Of a DNA stretch of 64,000 nucleotides, positions 1-8,773 are shown piece by piece. The stretch is from positions 62,001-126,000 of the forward strand of contig NZ_PVBQ01000007.1 in NCBI RefSeq assembly GCF_002980525.1. The letters are read 5' to 3'. Position 1 is the first letter of the stretch. Every line of letters starts with the position of its first letter. Made by a program: the position numbers and the translations under genes. The stretch comes from Sphingobacterium haloxyli (GTDB lineage: Bacteria > Bacteroidota > Bacteroidia > Sphingobacteriales > Sphingobacteriaceae). The notes under the pieces were generated by a model, which was not told the DNA's origin, did not search any database, and saw only the letters and a program-made list of their open reading frames with translations.

Positions 1-334
1 GATTCTGCTCATCTGTAGCACTGGTAATGATTCCAACTTCGCCCTGTGTAACGCGCCATATTTCAGCGCGGCGGTGATGGTACTGCCAAGATAGACGTTT
101 CTCGGGGGCAACGACTAAGATTTTCGGACTTAATTTGCCCCCTATTTTGAGGTTTTGGACATCTAGTCCATCAAAATAGGTGTTCGCAAATTGCTGCGCT
201 TGTTCCTCAGCGATCACAAAGAAACCTCCCCAGGGACGGGTTTGGTCTATATGTTCAATTGTGAACCCCTGTTCTTTTAATTTTTCTTCTATCTGGCTAA
301 ATAATTCGCCTTTATTAACGTATTCTTCCGACAT
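1..334 (-). CDS. Cupin-fold sugar-phosphate isomerase-like protein (C-terminus missing)
   Basis: Translating the reverse strand from an ATG at 334 gives an open frame of about 111 codons that runs off the left edge. It carries the motif PWGGFF near residue 35 and KRLSWQYHHRRAEIWRV near residue 80. These resemble the RPWG and SLQxHxxRxExW elements of type II phosphomannose isomerase cupins, in which the His and Glu residues bind the metal. Short cupins of this type in Bacteroidota are often labelled phosphoheptose or mannose-6-phosphate isomerase. The substrate cannot be decided here. It is divergent from the helicase at 476. Confidence 0.75.
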   Translation of the reverse strand, partial: MSEEYVNKGELFSQIEEKLKEQGFTIEHIDQTRPWGGFFVIAEEQAQQFANTYFDGLDVQNLKIGGKLSPKILVVAPEKRLSWQYHHRRAEIWRVTQGEVGIITSATDEQN

Positions 335-427
335 ATCGCTTCGTGTTGATAAGTGATGTTTTGTTGGTGAAGTTATGAGTTTTCTGGAAATTACGCAATA
401 CATGTTCGAGACCTCCGTAACTTTTCT

Positions 428-435
428 TACATTTG
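428..435 (+). promoter_or_regulatory. Putative -7 promoter element for the helicase gene
   Basis: The octamer TACATTTG fits the Bacteroidota -7 consensus TAnnTTTG and lies 40 bases before the proposed ATG at 476. No convincing -33 TTG is visible at the usual spacing, so this is a weak call. Confidence 0.35.
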
Positions 436-475
436 AATCTCGGTAACATGCTTGACAATCCAAAAAAGAAAATCG

Positions 476-2710
476 ATGACACAGTTAAAATTTGATAAAC
501 AAAATGAAGCTTTTTTACAGGCAGTTTCTTTTGTGAATCAAACGAATCAGCATTTGTTCCTAACGGGTAAAGCAGGCACCGGTAAAACCACGTTCTTAAA
601 GTACATCAAGGAGAACTCGCATAAGAAGATGGCGGTTACTGCCCCTACCGGAGTGGCAGCGATGAATGCTGGAGGAACAACGCTTCATGCTCTCTTTTGG
701 TTGCCGTTCGGGACATTTATCGAAGATTTTCCCTTACAATGGAATGAACAGGATAGCCATATCTATAATAAGAGTCGACTTTTTTCTACCATTAAGCTCA
801 CCAAGCAACGACGGGCTATTCTACAGGAACTCGAGCTGTTGGTTATTGATGAAGTTTCTATGGTACGCGCCGATACGTTGGATGCTATTGATGTTATCTT
901 GAAGTCGGTACGTCGGGATATGCGTCCGTTCGGTGGTGTACAGATGCTTTTTATCGGCGATCTCTATCAGTTGCCACCTGTTGTCCGAGAGCACGAATGG
1001 CAGGTGCTGCGTGACCATTATCGCAGTCCGTTCTTTTTTGACGCCAAAGTATTGCGCGAACATCCTCCCGTTATTTTAGAGCTTAGCAAGATATATCGGC
1101 AAAACGATGATTATTTTATTGATTTATTAAATAATATCCGAAATAATAAATGCTCGTCAGAGGATTTGGCGAAATTGAATGAGCACTACCGACCCGATTT
1201 TTCGCCGGCCGAAGGAGAACAATATATCACATTAACCTCGCATAATAAATTGGCGGAAGCGATTAACCAGGAGGAACTGGCGCGATTGAAAGGGACGATG
1301 CATAATGTGCGGGCTGTCGTGAAAGACGAGTTTCAGCAGGCTTCTTTTCCCGCCGATGAAATGCTCCCGTTAAAAATAGGTGCACAGGTGATGTTCATTA
1401 AAAATGATAGTGGAGAAGATAGGAAATTTTTTAACGGAAAAATAGGATCGGTTAAGGAACTGAACTTAGATCGTCACCAAGTGATTGTGGGGTTCAATGA
1501 TGGTTCGGATGACGTCGTGGTACGACGTGAAACTTGGGAAAATATTCGCTATAAGTATAATAAAGGCGAAGATAAGATAGAGGAAGAAGTCATGGGGACA
1601 TTTTCCCAATTCCCCTTGCGACTCGCATGGGCAATTACCATCCATAAAAGTCAAGGGCTTACCTTTAATAAGGCCGTCATCGATGCCGGCACCTCGTTTG
1701 CAGCAGGGCAGGTGTATGTCGCATTAAGTAGGCTGACTGGATTGGAAGGGCTGGTGTTGAAATCCAAAATTCCGATGCATTCCATCCGGACAGACGCCCA
1801 AGTGGTCGACTTTATGCAACAGATGATCGCGCGTGCAGAGGTGGCTAAGATACTGGAGTCGTGCCAACGTAACTATTTGGGTCAGATTGTACTGCAGAGT
1901 TTTCGCTGGGGGACGCTGGTCGAAAGTGTCGAGGAGCTAAAAGAATCGTTGGAAAACCGAAATATTGACGGTAAAGATGCTGCTTTAGCTTATCTAACGG
2001 ATATTTCTTCCATACTGAAAGAGCAAGAAAAGGTAGCGAATAAGTTCGTGACCTTATTATATACGATGTTACGCGATAAGGAGGCACTGGATTATGGCAA
2101 GATCTGTGAGCGAACAAAAGCTGCGGTAGCTTGGTTCTTACCTCGACTCGACGAAGAGATATTGCTAACTATGCAGGAGCATATCGAAGCCTGGCAGATG
2201 AAGAAGCGCACTAAAAAATACGTGCAGGAACTACGCTCTATACTGTTGGATTTTAGACGTAAGAAGGAGCAGTTGGCACATTGTCTTACGATTGCAGATA
2301 TATTGACACATGAAGGCGACCTTTCGCAGCAAGTGCAGACGTTCAGCCAACAGGAGAAAACAAAAGATAGTGAAATCAAGGAAACAGCAGAAGAAGGTTC
2401 GGAAAAAGATACAAAGACTATTTCTTTAGATTTATTTCTGGACGGTTTGTCGGTGGAGGACATAGCACAGAAACGTAATATGGTCGTGGGCACGATATAT
2501 GGGCATCTTATCCATTTTGTGGGGAATGAGGTGGAAGCGGAAGATTTAATAGATGGTCCTAAACTGGAGGTCCTATTGGATGTATTGCGTAAAAATGAAG
2601 GGAAGTCTTCTTCGGAGATAAAGATGATACTCGGTGACGACTATTCGTATCCGGATATAAAGTTGGGGCAAAAAGTGTTGGAAGTGGAACATTTAAAAGT
2701 AGATAGTTGA
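476..2710 (+). CDS. Pif1/RecD-like SF1 helicase with C-terminal HTH domain
   Basis: A 744-residue superfamily 1 DNA helicase. The Walker A motif GKAGTGKTT lies near residue 32, Walker B VIDEVSM near residue 125, and GDLYQLPPV is the motif III region. The late motif AITIHKSQGLTFNKAVID is typical of Pif1/RecD-type enzymes that unwind 5'-3' by ATP hydrolysis. The last third is charged. It holds a segment near residue 650 (SLDLFLDGLSVEDIAQKRN) that resembles the helix-turn-helix at the C-terminus of Bacteroidota helicases of this family. The frame is open from a TTG at 452. The ATG at 476 gives the usual MTQLKFDKQNEAF start, and an upstream ATG at 448 is out of frame. It ends 16 bases before the first atp gene. 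The cellular role (repair or fork progression) is inferred from the family. Confidence 0.88.
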   Translation: MTQLKFDKQNEAFLQAVSFVNQTNQHLFLTGKAGTGKTTFLKYIKENSHKKMAVTAPTGVAAMNAGGTTLHALFWLPFGTFIEDFPLQWNEQDSHIYNKSRLFSTIKLTKQRRAILQELELLVIDEVSMVRADTLDAIDVILKSVRRDMRPFGGVQMLFIGDLYQLPPVVREHEWQVLRDHYRSPFFFDAKVLREHPPVILELSKIYRQNDDYFIDLLNNIRNNKCSSEDLAKLNEHYRPDFSPAEGEQYITLTSHNKLAEAINQEELARLKGTMHNVRAVVKDEFQQASFPADEMLPLKIGAQVMFIKNDSGEDRKFFNGKIGSVKELNLDRHQVIVGFNDGSDDVVVRRETWENIRYKYNKGEDKIEEEVMGTFSQFPLRLAWAITIHKSQGLTFNKAVIDAGTSFAAGQVYVALSRLTGLEGLVLKSKIPMHSIRTDAQVVDFMQQMIARAEVAKILESCQRNYLGQIVLQSFRWGTLVESVEELKESLENRNIDGKDAALAYLTDISSILKEQEKVANKFVTLLYTMLRDKEALDYGKICERTKAAVAWFLPRLDEEILLTMQEHIEAWQMKKRTKKYVQELRSILLDFRRKKEQLAHCLTIADILTHEGDLSQQVQTFSQQEKTKDSEIKETAEEGSEKDTKTISLDLFLDGLSVEDIAQKRNMVVGTIYGHLIHFVGNEVEAEDLIDGPKLEVLLDVLRKNEGKSSSEIKMILGDDYSYPDIKLGQKVLEVEHLKVDS

Positions 2711-2726
2711 ATGTTGATCTTTTACA

Positions 2727-2945
2727 ATGGAAAAATCAAATCGCAGGAAGATGGCTACATGGATCGGTGTGCCCTTCCAGATGTTAGCGACTATCTTTGC
2801 GGGTTACTGGCTCGGAAGCTGGCTGGATGAAAAGTATACGGTAGAAAAAAACTGGTGGACAATAGGGCTGACCTTGTTCGAGGTGTTGATTTCCTTATAT
2901 CAGCTTATTGTGCAGGTGCAACGTATGGGGAAGAACGGAAGATAA
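2727..2945 (+). CDS. AtpZ/AtpI-like ATP synthase accessory membrane protein
   Basis: A 72-residue protein with two predicted membrane helices (about residues 13-33 and 42-64) separated by the loop GSWLDEKYTVEKNW. This is the layout of the AtpZ/AtpI small proteins that precede atpB in many F0F1 operons. Those proteins are thought to help c-ring assembly or Mg2+/Ca2+ handling. It starts 16 bases after the helicase stop and is 12 bases from the next gene, so it is probably the first gene of the atp operon. No clear promoter was seen in the short gap, so transcription could begin inside the helicase gene. Confidence 0.8.
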   Translation: MEKSNRRKMATWIGVPFQMLATIFAGYWLGSWLDEKYTVEKNWWTIGLTLFEVLISLYQLIVQVQRMGKNGR

Positions 2946-2957
2946 ATTAATAAGACA

Positions 2958-3356
2958 TTGGAAATATTAAAAGCCACGGGGCAGTTTGCCTGGAAGCTAT
3001 TGTTAGGAAGCGCATTCGTGTTTGGCTGTGCGTATATAATGCAGCAGTCGTTAGATCTCCGTTTTTTAGATAGCACTTTTGTGCCACTTTGTATATTGTT
3101 GTATTTGGTTACGGTATTTGCGTATGCCGTCTCGTACCTTGGAATACATAGTAATCCGGAACTTGGCGTGTATGCCATTCTCGGTGGTGTCATGATAAAA
3201 ATGCTGGTATCGCTGGGTATTTTTATGGTTTTTCTATATGGAGTTAAAGTCGAAAATAAGGTGTTGTTAGGACTGAATTTTTTTTGTATATATTTATTAA
3301 TGTCCTGCTTTGAAGTTATCATTTTGTTGCGTAACTTGCGGCGCAAAATAAAATAG
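2958..3356 (+). CDS. AtpI-like integral membrane protein of the atp operon
   Basis: A 132-residue very hydrophobic protein with four predicted membrane helices (about 11-28, 42-62, 73-95 and 103-124) and a basic tail RNLRRKIK. Its position just before atpB and its size suggest an AtpI-type assembly factor. The sequence itself has no catalytic motif. The only available start is the TTG at 2958, since the next Met is at residue 28 inside the first helix. A TTG start would keep its expression low relative to the synthase subunits. Alternative: an unrelated small membrane protein conserved in this location in Bacteroidota. Confidence 0.65.
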   Translation: MEILKATGQFAWKLLLGSAFVFGCAYIMQQSLDLRFLDSTFVPLCILLYLVTVFAYAVSYLGIHSNPELGVYAILGGVMIKMLVSLGIFMVFLYGVKVENKVLLGLNFFCIYLLMSCFEVIILLRNLRRKIK

Positions 3357-3373
3357 CTAAAAATATTGTATAG

Positions 3374-4537
3374 ATGGAAATAAGCCACTTTTTAACTTCA
3401 GCCAAAATCAGAACTTTGATGATTTTGTGCGTTTTTCTAGCTTCTTTCTCTTCGTTTGCCTCCTCTTTAAATACCACATCTGCACCGGAACAGCATGCCG
3501 AAACAGCGGATGACCATGCACACGAGAAGAAGGGTTTTGACATTACAGCTTTTATTTTCCATCACATAGGTGATTCGCACGAGTTTACCTTTTTTGGCGG
3601 TGATCCAGAAGGTAAATCAAAGTGGGTAGGTATTTACTTGCCTGTTATATTATATACAGAAAATGGGTTGGTAACGTTTTGCTCTAGTGAATTTGCGCGG
3701 AATGACGATGGTACCCGTATCGTTGAGAAAAAAGGACAGCAATTCGTAAAATATCACGGTAAGATTTACTATGCGGCGGATCAAGCAAATGATCACGGTT
3801 CTTATATTGTATATGATGAAGAACATCATGCTACAAATAAACGTCCATTAGATTTTTCTATTACAAAAAACGTATTCAGTATCTTTTTAGGATTCATCGT
3901 CTTGATTCTGGTATTCTTTTCGGTTGCGAGGGGATATAAGAAAAATGCGGGAAAAGCACCAAAAGGCATACAGTCTTTTATGGAACCGATTATCCTTTTT
4001 GTGCGGGATGAAATTGCCATTCCAAATCTAGGACATCGATATGAGCGCTTTATGCCTTATTTATTAACCGTATTCTTTTTTATATGGTTTATGAATATGT
4101 TGGGGTTAGTGCCGTTCTTTCCTGGTTCTGCCAACGTAACAGGAAATATTGCCGTGACGATGGTGCTTGCAGTCATTACGCTATTGATTATTTTATTTAA
4201 CGGGAACAAATATTACTGGGGACATATCTTTAATCCACCGGTACCTTGGTGGTTGAAGCCTCTTATGATCCCTGTGGAGATTATTGGTGTGTTTACGAAG
4301 CCTTTTGCGTTAATGATTCGTTTGTTTGCAAACATCACTGCGGGGCACATTTTGGTGTTATCTCTATTGTGTTTACCGTTTATTTTTAACGCAAGTGCTG
4401 TAGCCGGAGGCTCGGTTATATTTACTATCTTTATCAGCTTGATCGAATTGTTAGTTGCTTTTATACAGGCGTTTATCTTTACGATTCTTTCTGCGTTGTT
4501 CATCGGTATGGCTATCGAAGAACATCACGAACATTAA
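3374..4537 (+). CDS. atpB: F0F1 ATP synthase subunit a
   Basis: The a subunit forms the proton half-channels against the c-ring in the inner membrane. At 387 residues it is far longer than the roughly 270 of E. coli. The first 30 residues look like a cleavable signal peptide (TLMILCVFLASFSSFASS). They are followed by a His/Asp/Glu-rich periplasmic segment up to about residue 165, then the conserved helices. The essential Arg lies in MIRLFANITAGHILVL, and the family signature continues into the final hydrophobic block ending EEHHEH. The extended N-terminus is known in Bacteroidota. It precedes atpE by 47 bases. Confidence 0.95.
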   Translation: MEISHFLTSAKIRTLMILCVFLASFSSFASSLNTTSAPEQHAETADDHAHEKKGFDITAFIFHHIGDSHEFTFFGGDPEGKSKWVGIYLPVILYTENGLVTFCSSEFARNDDGTRIVEKKGQQFVKYHGKIYYAADQANDHGSYIVYDEEHHATNKRPLDFSITKNVFSIFLGFIVLILVFFSVARGYKKNAGKAPKGIQSFMEPIILFVRDEIAIPNLGHRYERFMPYLLTVFFFIWFMNMLGLVPFFPGSANVTGNIAVTMVLAVITLLIILFNGNKYYWGHIFNPPVPWWLKPLMIPVEIIGVFTKPFALMIRLFANITAGHILVLSLLCLPFIFNASAVAGGSVIFTIFISLIELLVAFIQAFIFTILSALFIGMAIEEHHEH

Positions 4538-4548
4538 TAATAGATTAA

Positions 4549-4791
<243 letters not shown>

Positions 4792-4814
4792 TAGCCTCAA
4801 GAAACGTAAAGGAC

Positions 4815-4860
4815 TAAAAGAACCTGTTTTGGGGTTGCCACTTCGGGTTCTTTTATTTAT
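4815..4860 (+). terminator. Terminator-like hairpin between atpE and atpF
   Basis: TAAAAGAACC at 4815-4824 pairs perfectly with GGTTCTTTTA at 4846-4855, leaving a 21-base loop, and TTTAT follows. The hairpin sits inside the 176-base atpE-atpF gap. Partial termination here would give more atpE message than downstream messages. That function is inference. Confidence 0.6.
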
Positions 4861-4967
4861 CCAAACTTACATAAGTTTACTTTTCTCTTCATCCAGTAAG
4901 GGATATGCATAGAGGAAATCAATAGTTAAAAAAGAAAAACTTTAAACGTCATATATAGCATTATAAT

Positions 4968-5462
4968 ATGGATTTATTAATTCCCGAAATTGGTCTGATT
5001 TTTTGGCACACCATTAGCTTCTTGATCCTGTTATTCTTGTTGGGTAAATTTGCTTGGAAGCCCGTGCTAAAAGCAATTAAAGAAAGAGAAGAAAACATCC
5101 AAAACGCGCTAGATTCGGCAGAAAAGGCGAAACTGGAGATGGCTCGTCTAACCAATGAGAATGAACAGTTATTAAAAGAAGCACGTGTTGAGCGGGATAA
5201 TATCTTAAAAGAGGCGAAAGAACTGAAAGATAAGATTGTCGCTGATGCGAAAGATGAAGCACAAGCTTCTGGCAAAAAGATATTGGAGCAAGCAAAAAGA
5301 GAAATCGAAGAGCAGAAAAACAAGGCCTTGGCTGAGGTTAAAAATCAAGTTTCTTCTTTATCTTTGGATATCGCCCGTAAAGTTTTAACAAAAGAATTTG
5401 AAGATCAGGGTAAACAAGACGCTTTTGTAAGTGACTTACTGAAAGATGTGAAGTTAAACTAA
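4968..5462 (+). CDS. atpF: F0F1 ATP synthase subunit b
   Basis: A 164-residue stator stalk protein. One N-terminal membrane helix (about residues 7-27, GLIFWHTISFLILLFLLGKF) is followed by a long charged coiled coil rich in Lys, Glu and Ala, as expected for the b subunit that bridges F0 to F1. The start at 4968 gives the usual MDLLIPEIGLIFW opening. It follows the hairpin after atpE and is 28 bases from atpH. Confidence 0.95.
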   Translation: MDLLIPEIGLIFWHTISFLILLFLLGKFAWKPVLKAIKEREENIQNALDSAEKAKLEMARLTNENEQLLKEARVERDNILKEAKELKDKIVADAKDEAQASGKKILEQAKREIEEQKNKALAEVKNQVSSLSLDIARKVLTKEFEDQGKQDAFVSDLLKDVKLN

Positions 5463-5490
5463 CTGGTTGTTCAGATTTTAAACTAAAAAT

Positions 5491-6036
5491 ATGTCAATTT
5501 TTACAGTTGCATCCAGATACGCTAAATCCTTATTAGACTTAGCGCAGGAACAAGGACAATTAGATGCCGTGAAGGAGGATATGGAAAGTGTGATTTCGGT
5601 GTTGAAGTCTAATTCCGAGCTGTTGGCTGTCCTTAAAAATCCGATTATTAAAGGTGATAAGAAACGTGCCATCCTAGCAGCGATTTTCGACGGGAAAATC
5701 AATTCTACCATACTTTCTTTCTTTTACCTATTGGTGAACAAAGGACGTGCAGCTATCTTATTGGATATTGCGCAAGAGTTTGTTCGTGAATATAACGAAG
5801 CAAAAGGGATAGTGAATGCCTCGGTGACGTCGGCGACGGCTCTTTCCGAAGTAAATCTGGCGGCGCTTCAAGAGATAATCGCAGCGGAAATCAATGCAAC
5901 GGTTATTCTTAAAAATGTCGTAGATCCATCGTTGATCGGCGGCTTTACAGTACGTGTAGGAGACAGGCAAGTCGATTCAAGTATTGCTGGTAAGCTGAGT
6001 AAATTAGAAAAGCATTTTGCAGCACAAGGTGTATAA
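5491..6036 (+). CDS. atpH: F0F1 ATP synthase subunit delta
   Basis: A 181-residue delta (OSCP) subunit that joins the b stalk to the top of F1. The opening VASRYAKSLLDLAQEQGQL and the C-terminal block DPSLIGGFTVRVGDRQVDSS followed by KLSKLEKHF are family signatures. The length matches the family. It lies between atpF (28 bases upstream) and atpA (50 bases downstream). Confidence 0.95.
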   Translation: MSIFTVASRYAKSLLDLAQEQGQLDAVKEDMESVISVLKSNSELLAVLKNPIIKGDKKRAILAAIFDGKINSTILSFFYLLVNKGRAAILLDIAQEFVREYNEAKGIVNASVTSATALSEVNLAALQEIIAAEINATVILKNVVDPSLIGGFTVRVGDRQVDSSIAGKLSKLEKHFAAQGV

Positions 6037-6086
6037 TCCTTGGTATTAAATTGAAATAGAATCAAAAACCCCTTATAATAATAACA

Positions 6087-7661
6087 ATGATAGAGGTAAG
6101 ACCAGATGAAGTTTCGGCAATTCTTAGAGAGCAATTGTCGGGCTTTAAATCAGAAGCCGAACTAGAGGAAGTGGGTACCGTACTTACCATTGGTGACGGT
6201 ATTGCTCGTATATACGGCTTAACTAAAGTTCAGTCCGGTGAATTGGTTGAATTTGATAATGGATTAGAAGGTATTGTATTAAACTTGGAAGAAGACAACG
6301 TGGGTGTCGTTCTTTTGGGTTCTTCGGACGAGATTAAAGAGGGAGATACCGCTAAACGGACCAAACGGATCGCATCTATTAAAGTAGGTGAAGGCATGTT
6401 AGGTCGTGTTGTAAATACATTGGGTCAACCTATGGATGGTAAAGGACCTATAGCAGGCGAGACGTACGAAATGCCAATTGAGCGTAAAGCACCGGGTGTT
6501 ATCTACCGTCAGCCTGTGACTGAACCGTTACAAACTGGTATCAAGGCGATCGATGCGATGATTCCAGTGGGTCGTGGTCAGCGTGAGTTGGTTATCGGTG
6601 ACCGTCAGACAGGTAAAACAGCGGTTTGTATCGATACGATCTTGAATCAAAAGGAGTTTTACGATGCAGGTGAACCTGTATTCTGTATATATGTTGCCGT
6701 AGGGCAGAAAAATTCAACGGTAGCGAACATCGTACGTGTGTTGGAGGAAAACGGAGCGATGGCTTACACCGTTGTCGTTGCTGCTTCAGCCGCAGATCCA
6801 GCTCCGATGCAGTTTTACGCGCCAATGGCTGGTGCTGCAATTGGTGAGTTTTTCCGCGATACGGGTCGCCCAGCGTTGATCGTGTATGATGATTTGTCGA
6901 AACAGGCGGTAGCGTACCGTGAAGTATCATTGTTATTGCGTCGTCCACCGGGTCGTGAGGCTTATCCTGGTGACGTGTTCTATCTGCACTCCCGTCTATT
7001 GGAGAGAGCAGCGAAAATCAATGCATCAGACGATATAGCGCGCAATATGAACGATTTGCCTGAATCTATCAAACACTTGGTTAAAGGTGGCGGTTCATTG
7101 ACAGCACTTCCGATTATTGAAACACAGGCCGGTGACGTTTCGGCGTATATTCCTACAAACGTTATCTCTATCACCGATGGTCAGATTTTCTTGGAATCGA
7201 ACTTGTTCAATGCAGGTATACGTCCGGCGATTAACGTAGGTATCTCCGTTTCACGTGTAGGTGGTAACGCGCAGATTAAACCAATGAAAAAAGTATCTGG
7301 AACGTTGAAGCTCGATCAAGCGCAGTTCCGTGAATTGGAAGCTTTCGCTAAGTTCGGTTCCGACTTAGATGCGGCGACTAAAGCGGTATTGGATAAAGGT
7401 ATCCGTAACGTTGAAATCTTGAAACAAGGCCAATATTCGCCTGTTTCGGTAGAGAAACAAGTCGCCATTATCTATGCCGGTACAAAAGGATTGCTTCGTG
7501 CTGTTCCAGTAGATAAAGTTCGTCAGTTTGAAGCAGAGTTCTTGACACAATTGGAGCAACGTCATCCAGAAGTTTTAGCAGCTTTCAAAGCCGGCAAACT
7601 TACGGATGAGTTAACAGATGTTTTGGAAAAAGTAGCTAAGGAATTAGCGTCAAAGTATTAG
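6087..7661 (+). CDS. atpA: F0F1 ATP synthase subunit alpha
   Basis: The 524-residue non-catalytic nucleotide-binding subunit of F1. The beta-barrel domain is at the N-terminus. The P-loop GDRQTGKT lies near residue 170, and the signature [14 protein letters not shown] near residue 375. The end matches the helical C-terminal domain. It is strongly conserved and full length. The catalytic beta subunit (atpD) and epsilon (atpC) do not follow, so they must be encoded elsewhere, a split that occurs in other Bacteroidota. Confidence 0.97.
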   Translation: MIEVRPDEVSAILREQLSGFKSEAELEEVGTVLTIGDGIARIYGLTKVQSGELVEFDNGLEGIVLNLEEDNVGVVLLGSSDEIKEGDTAKRTKRIASIKVGEGMLGRVVNTLGQPMDGKGPIAGETYEMPIERKAPGVIYRQPVTEPLQTGIKAIDAMIPVGRGQRELVIGDRQTGKTAVCIDTILNQKEFYDAGEPVFCIYVAVGQKNSTVANIVRVLEENGAMAYTVVVAASAADPAPMQFYAPMAGAAIGEFFRDTGRPALIVYDDLSKQAVAYREVSLLLRRPPGREAYPGDVFYLHSRLLERAAKINASDDIARNMNDLPESIKHLVKGGGSLTALPIIETQAGDVSAYIPTNVISITDGQIFLESNLFNAGIRPAINVGISVSRVGGNAQIKPMKKVSGTLKLDQAQFRELEAFAKFGSDLDAATKAVLDKGIRNVEILKQGQYSPVSVEKQVAIIYAGTKGLLRAVPVDKVRQFEAEFLTQLEQRHPEVLAAFKAGKLTDELTDVLEKVAKELASKY

Positions 7662-7665
7662 ATTC

Positions 7666-7735
7666 TTAGGAGCTAGGAATTAGGAGTTAGGAACTATATA
7701 GAAATCTAACTTCTAATTTCTAACGCCTAACTACT
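7666..7735. repeat. Imperfect palindrome of TTAGGAR-like repeats between atpA and atpG
   Basis: The left arm holds TTAGGAGCTAGGAATTAGG and continues as AGTTAGGAA. The right arm from about 7705 (TCTAACTTCTAATTTCTAAC then GCCTAACTACT) is its near reverse complement, with most mismatches allowing G-U pairs. Each arm is itself built of short direct repeats of a TTAGGAn unit. The RNA could fold into a stem of roughly 25 pairs immediately before the atpG start. There is no T-tract like that of a classical terminator. Confidence 0.7.
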
Positions 7736-7744
7736 AAAAAAAGA

Positions 7745-8629
7745 ATGGCAAATTTAAAAGAAGTAAGAAGCCGGATTAGTTCGGTAACATCAACGCAACA
7801 GATTACCAAAGCCATGAAAATGGTGGCTGCGGCGAAATTGAAGCGTGCCACCAACGCTATCGTACAGTTACGCCCTTATGCCAACAAATTAAGGGATATT
7901 CTGGCACAAGTTTCTGCTTCTGTTGAAGGGAATGATTCACCCTATACACAAGATCGTATACCCACAAAGGTATTGGTTATTGTGTTGACTTCCAATAGGG
8001 GTTTGGCGGGAGCATTTAACGCAAACGCGATCAAAACAGCTAATAGCCTGATTTTCGGTAAATATGCTGAACAACATGCCCGAGGTAACCTAAGCATTAT
8101 AGCCATCGGTAAGCGAGGACACGATTTTTTTCAAAAGCGCGGGTTTAACGTTATTGGTAATTATAATGAATTGTATAGCGACCTTAACTTTTTGAATGTG
8201 TCCCAGGTGACGGAATATGCTATGCAGGAGTTCAAAGCTGGAAACATTGATCGGGTAGAAGTCGTGTATAACGAGTTTCGCAACGCGGCTGTTCAGGTGC
8301 TGACCACCGAACAACTGTTACCGTTAGTACCTCAGGACAAACCGGAAACCGAGGTAACTGCCGAAACGGACTATATTATAGAGCCGTCCAAAGAAAGAAT
8401 TATTGAAGAGCTCATCCCCAAAGCCATCAAAACGCAACTATATAAAGCGGTTTTAGATTCTAACGCATCTGAACACGGCGCGCGTATGACAGCTATGGAT
8501 AAAGCAACTGAAAATGCAGGTGAGTTACTTAAAGCGTTAAAGTTGTCTTACAACCAGGCAAGGCAAGCTGCTATTACAACCGAGTTGACAGAGATTGTCT
8601 CTGGTGCAGCAGCGTTATCAAATGGATAA
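7745..8629 (+). CDS. atpG: F0F1 ATP synthase subunit gamma
   Basis: The 294-residue central rotor shaft of F1. The N-terminal signature MANLKEVRSRISSVTSTQQI followed by TKAMKMVAAAKLKRA and the C-terminal helix (ARMTAMDKATENAGELLKAL, then NQARQAAITTELTEIVSGAAAL) are diagnostic. It is the last atp gene here and is followed by a strong terminator. The palindrome in the 83-base gap before it may influence its expression. Confidence 0.96.
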   Translation: MANLKEVRSRISSVTSTQQITKAMKMVAAAKLKRATNAIVQLRPYANKLRDILAQVSASVEGNDSPYTQDRIPTKVLVIVLTSNRGLAGAFNANAIKTANSLIFGKYAEQHARGNLSIIAIGKRGHDFFQKRGFNVIGNYNELYSDLNFLNVSQVTEYAMQEFKAGNIDRVEVVYNEFRNAAVQVLTTEQLLPLVPQDKPETEVTAETDYIIEPSKERIIEELIPKAIKTQLYKAVLDSNASEHGARMTAMDKATENAGELLKALKLSYNQARQAAITTELTEIVSGAAALSNG

Positions 8630-8645
8630 GATATATTATCAAGTT

Positions 8646-8680
8646 AAAAAAGGGAATCCGTGAAGATTCCCTTTTTTGTT
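8646..8680 (+). terminator. Rho-independent terminator after atpG
   Basis: AAAAAAGGGAATC (8646-8658) pairs perfectly with GATTCCCTTTTTT (8665-8677) around a 6-base loop and is followed by GTTTTT. It lies 16 bases past the atpG stop and marks the end of the atp operon. Confidence 0.9.
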
Positions 8681-8773
8681 TTTATGCGATGTCATATTGT
8701 GCAAACGTTTGATGTGCTCGCCGCTGCTTTCTTCTGAAAGAAACTGATTATGTTTACTGTAAAAGAGAATAGT

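Noticed and set aside
452..475. TTG at 452 as the helicase start
   Set aside because: The extra eight residues precede a normal family-type start at the ATG at 476, and an ATG is preferred.
2092..2493. A 133-codon frame on the minus strand
   Set aside because: Antisense to the helicase gene; low-complexity Ser/Cys-rich translation typical of a shadow frame.
2900..3388. A 162-codon open frame on the minus strand
   Set aside because: It lies opposite the AtpI-like gene in the atp operon. Its composition is unlike neighbouring proteins and it has no recognised motif.
7666..7735. CRISPR-like short repeats
   Set aside because: The units are a few bases long, imperfect and inverted with no unique spacers, so it is a palindromic intergenic repeat.
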